Of a stretch of 64,000 bases of DNA, positions 62,345 through 64,000 are shown piece by piece. The position numbers and the translations under genes were made by a program. Source of the DNA: Cohnella ginsengisoli (GTDB lineage: Bacteria; Bacillota; Bacilli; Paenibacillales; Paenibacillaceae). The notes under the pieces were generated by a model, which was not told the DNA's origin, searched no databases, and saw nothing but the letters and a program-made list of their open reading frames with translations. Position 1 is the stretch's first letter. Every line of letters begins with the position of its first letter. The stretch lies in the NCBI RefSeq assembly GCF_029525555.1, contig NZ_JAPDHZ010000003.1:1550001-1614000 (forward strand), read 5' to 3'.

Positions 62345-63394
62345 TTATTGGTACTGCTGCATCAAGCGGATATAATCCCTGGCGAGCTTCAGGTCCTCCA
62401 GCGCCTCCTTCGACTCGCAAGGCGCCGGACGCTCGCCCCGCACCGCGGCGATGAAGTTCATCGCCTGCTTGCGCATGGCATGCAGGTTCGGCATGACGGG
62501 AATCTCGTAGGACGGCGCGCCGTTGCCGTCCCGCATGATCGTGACCTTGCCCGCCTGCTGGCGGGCGAGCGGCGGCGGCAGGTCGACGCGGACGAAGCCG
62601 CGCTCGAAGCAGACGAGCAGGCTCTCGTGCCACTCGGTCGACGTATGGTAAGGCGCCATCTCGAGCGCGACCGTGACGCCGCCGTCGCTCTCGCCCGCGA
62701 GCAGCACGCCGCGGCGGTCGGCGAACGTGATCTTGTACGGCTCGCGCAGCAGGAAGCGGATCGCGTTGACCTGATGGATGTAATAGTTGACGAAGGAATC
62801 CAGCTGGCGGGTTTGTTCGTCCGTGAAGGATGCAGGCCCCGGCTCAAGCGCGGCGTCCGGATACGGTTCGTCCGAATTCAGCGGCGCGTCCGCGCCGCCG
62901 ATCCAGTCGCCAGGCGGCATCGTGACGCGGACGTACTGCAGCTTGCCGAATTCGCCGCTTGCCTTCCACTGCTCGATGACCTTGCTCGCGTATTCCATCG
63001 CGGGGTCGGAGCGCTTGTGGTAGCCGACCATATGCAGCGTGCCGTGCGCGTCCGCGAGCCGGACCAGCTCCTCGCCCGCCTCGACGGTGAGCGAGATCGG
63101 CTTCTCGGTGAACACCGGGATGCCCGCCTTCAGAATGTCGGGGATGAGGTTGATATGCGTGCGGTACGGCTGCGGCGCGACGATCGCATCCACCTTTGCG
63201 TCATGCAGCAGCTCCAGATGATTGGCATACACGGTCGGTACGCCGTAGCGGTCCGCCACCGTGCGCGCGAGTCCCGGGCGCACCTCGGCCAGCGCCACGA
63301 CCTCGCATTGATCGCGCAATACCGCGTAGTTGGACAGATGCGCCATCTGCCCCATGCCGCCGACGCCGACGAATCCGATTTTCAGCTTGCTCAT
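62345..63394 (-). CDS. Gfo/Idh/MocA family oxidoreductase
   Basis: A 349-residue NAD(P)-dependent dehydrogenase. The Rossmann start is IGFVGVGGMGQMAHL, EKP is in VFTEKPISLTVEAG, and the catalytic region is NYYIHQVNAIRFLL with the conserved His. It is placed between an FG-GAP protein and a GH4 glycosidase, so oxidation of a sugar or uronic acid derivative is plausible. GGGAG 8-9 nt before the ATG at 63394. Confidence 0.9.
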   Translation of the reverse strand: MSKLKIGFVGVGGMGQMAHLSNYAVLRDQCEVVALAEVRPGLARTVADRYGVPTVYANHLELLHDAKVDAIVAPQPYRTHINLIPDILKAGIPVFTEKPISLTVEAGEELVRLADAHGTLHMVGYHKRSDPAMEYASKVIEQWKASGEFGKLQYVRVTMPPGDWIGGADAPLNSDEPYPDAALEPGPASFTDEQTRQLDSFVNYYIHQVNAIRFLLREPYKITFADRRGVLLAGESDGGVTVALEMAPYHTSTEWHESLLVCFERGFVRVDLPPPLARQQAGKVTIMRDGNGAPSYEIPVMPNLHAMRKQAMNFIAAVRGERPAPCESKEALEDLKLARDYIRLMQQYQ

Positions 63395-63399
63395 CGCGC

Positions 63400-64000
63400 T
63401 CACTCCCTGGGTCCCAAGTTTTCGAATAAATAGAGGCCTTCCGTGCCCGGCGCGACGATGTCGGGGTAGCCGTTGCCGGTGATGTCCTGGATCCACATAT
63501 AAATGCCGTTGCCCGAGCCCTCGCCCGCGGGTCCGTAGTCGATGACATGCTTCTCAAAGGCGCCGCCATTGATCTTGAAGTAATACAGGAAGAGCGGATC
63601 GTCGAAGCCGGGATCGTTGTCGTGGGCCAGATAGCGCTTGCCGGTGACCAGCTCCGGCTCGCCGTCGAGGTCGATATCGACCAGCATCAGATCGTGGTAC
63701 TGCGATGCCGTCGTATCGATGTCATGGCGGATCCAGCTGCGGGAGCCGTCCGCTTCGCGGCGCTGCTCGTACCAGTGCAGGCCGTAGTCATGCGCCTGGC
63801 CGACGATCAGGTCGCACAGGCCGTCGCCGTTTACGTCATAGCCGAGCACCGGCACGCTGGCCGAGCCGAGCGAGAACTCGGGATGGAACGTCCACGGTCC
63901 CGCAAAGGGATCCTCCGGCTGCTCCAACCAGCCGTTCGACAGCACGATGTCCGTGCGGCCGTTGCCGGTAATGTCCGCGAAGCCCATGCCGTGTCCGCTT
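63400..64000 (-). CDS. FG-GAP/VCBS-repeat protein, 5' end cut by window
   Basis: About 200 C-terminal residues are visible. They contain at least four FG-GAP-like repeats: FADITGNGRTDIVLSNG, YDVNGDGLCDLIVGQA, VDIDLDGEPELVTGKR and QDITGNGYPDIVAPG, each with a calcium-loop D-x-x-x-D/N-G pattern. The frame is open past base 64000. It ends 5 bp before the Gfo/Idh/MocA start, suggesting one operon. Such beta-propeller proteins occur in cell-surface and sugar-processing contexts; no enzyme motif is seen. Confidence 0.8.
   Translation of the reverse strand, partial: SGHGMGFADITGNGRTDIVLSNGWLEQPEDPFAGPWTFHPEFSLGSASVPVLGYDVNGDGLCDLIVGQAHDYGLHWYEQRREADGSRSWIRHDIDTTASQYHDLMLVDIDLDGEPELVTGKRYLAHDNDPGFDDPLFLYYFKINGGAFEKHVIDYGPAGEGSGNGIYMWIQDITGNGYPDIVAPGTEGLYLFENLGPRE

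Overview
The window looks like a chromosomal segment of a GC-rich member of the Paenibacillaceae (Paenibacillus or Cohnella type). The reasons are strong AGGAGG ribosome-binding sites, Gram-positive lipoproteins with LxxC lipoboxes, a three-SLH surface protein, GlpP-type antitermination, Lpl-type oligosaccharide ABC transporters with membrane-bound AraC sensors, and a GH87 alpha-1,3-glucanase whose domain order is typical of Paenibacillus-like bacilli. No rRNA, tRNA, phage, transposase or CRISPR locus was recognised.

A data-quality point runs through everything. At least 18 reading-frame breaks fall in or next to short homopolymer runs, and 17 of the 18 are explained by one extra base. I give the repaired gene extents. 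I treat the breaks as probable sequencing or assembly errors, not as pseudogenes or programmed frameshifts. Two apparent gene fusions (BlaI with an M56 peptidase, and two membrane proteins near 22.2 kb) vanish when one base is removed.

Layout. 1-3.4 kb: a glycerol-3-phosphate operon on the minus strand (glpP, ugpA, ugpE, GDPD-family protein) with a leader terminator that GlpP may read. 3.5-4.25 kb: a queuosine-precursor transporter with a preQ1-I-like leader. 4.3-9.6 kb: an SLH surface protein divergent from a MalT-like LuxR regulator, then paired REP-like hairpins. 9.6-15.5 kb: a small HhH protein, a BNR-repeat lipoprotein, lspA, a blaI/blaR1-like pair, and psuK-psuG for pseudouridine catabolism. 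15.5-21.2 kb: an organosulfur-type locus (flavin monooxygenase and an SsuABC-like transporter) divergent from an unusual HTH/solute-binding-protein fusion regulator with tandem 10-bp repeats in front of it. 21.2-31.4 kb: membrane proteins, a decayed SLH remnant, an SDR/ThuA/carboxylesterase/Gfo-Idh-MocA group, an ArsB/NhaD-type permease and a hydrolase fused to a polytopic membrane domain.

31.7-52.1 kb is a glycan-use region. It holds an AraC regulator divergent from a GHL6-type hydrolase, then on the minus strand a GH106-like enzyme, an LplABC-like transporter, a membrane-anchored AraC sensor, a secreted beta-helix protein and a GH87 alpha-1,3-glucanase. cre-like sites lie just upstream of the two secreted enzymes and of the hydrolase/membrane fusion.

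52.3-55.7 kb is a probable electrophile or quinone stress operon: a DoxX protein, a ring-cleaving dioxygenase-like protein, an extra GAPDH and an FMN reductase, under a strong promoter whose -10 overlaps an MhqR-like palindrome. It is followed by an eleven-copy 51-bp tandem array (55.75-56.3 kb) of unknown role. 56.4-64 kb holds LtrA, an orphan solute-binding lipoprotein, an EamA permease, a Uma2 nuclease-like protein, and a GH4 glycosidase with a Gfo/Idh/MocA dehydrogenase and a truncated FG-GAP protein.
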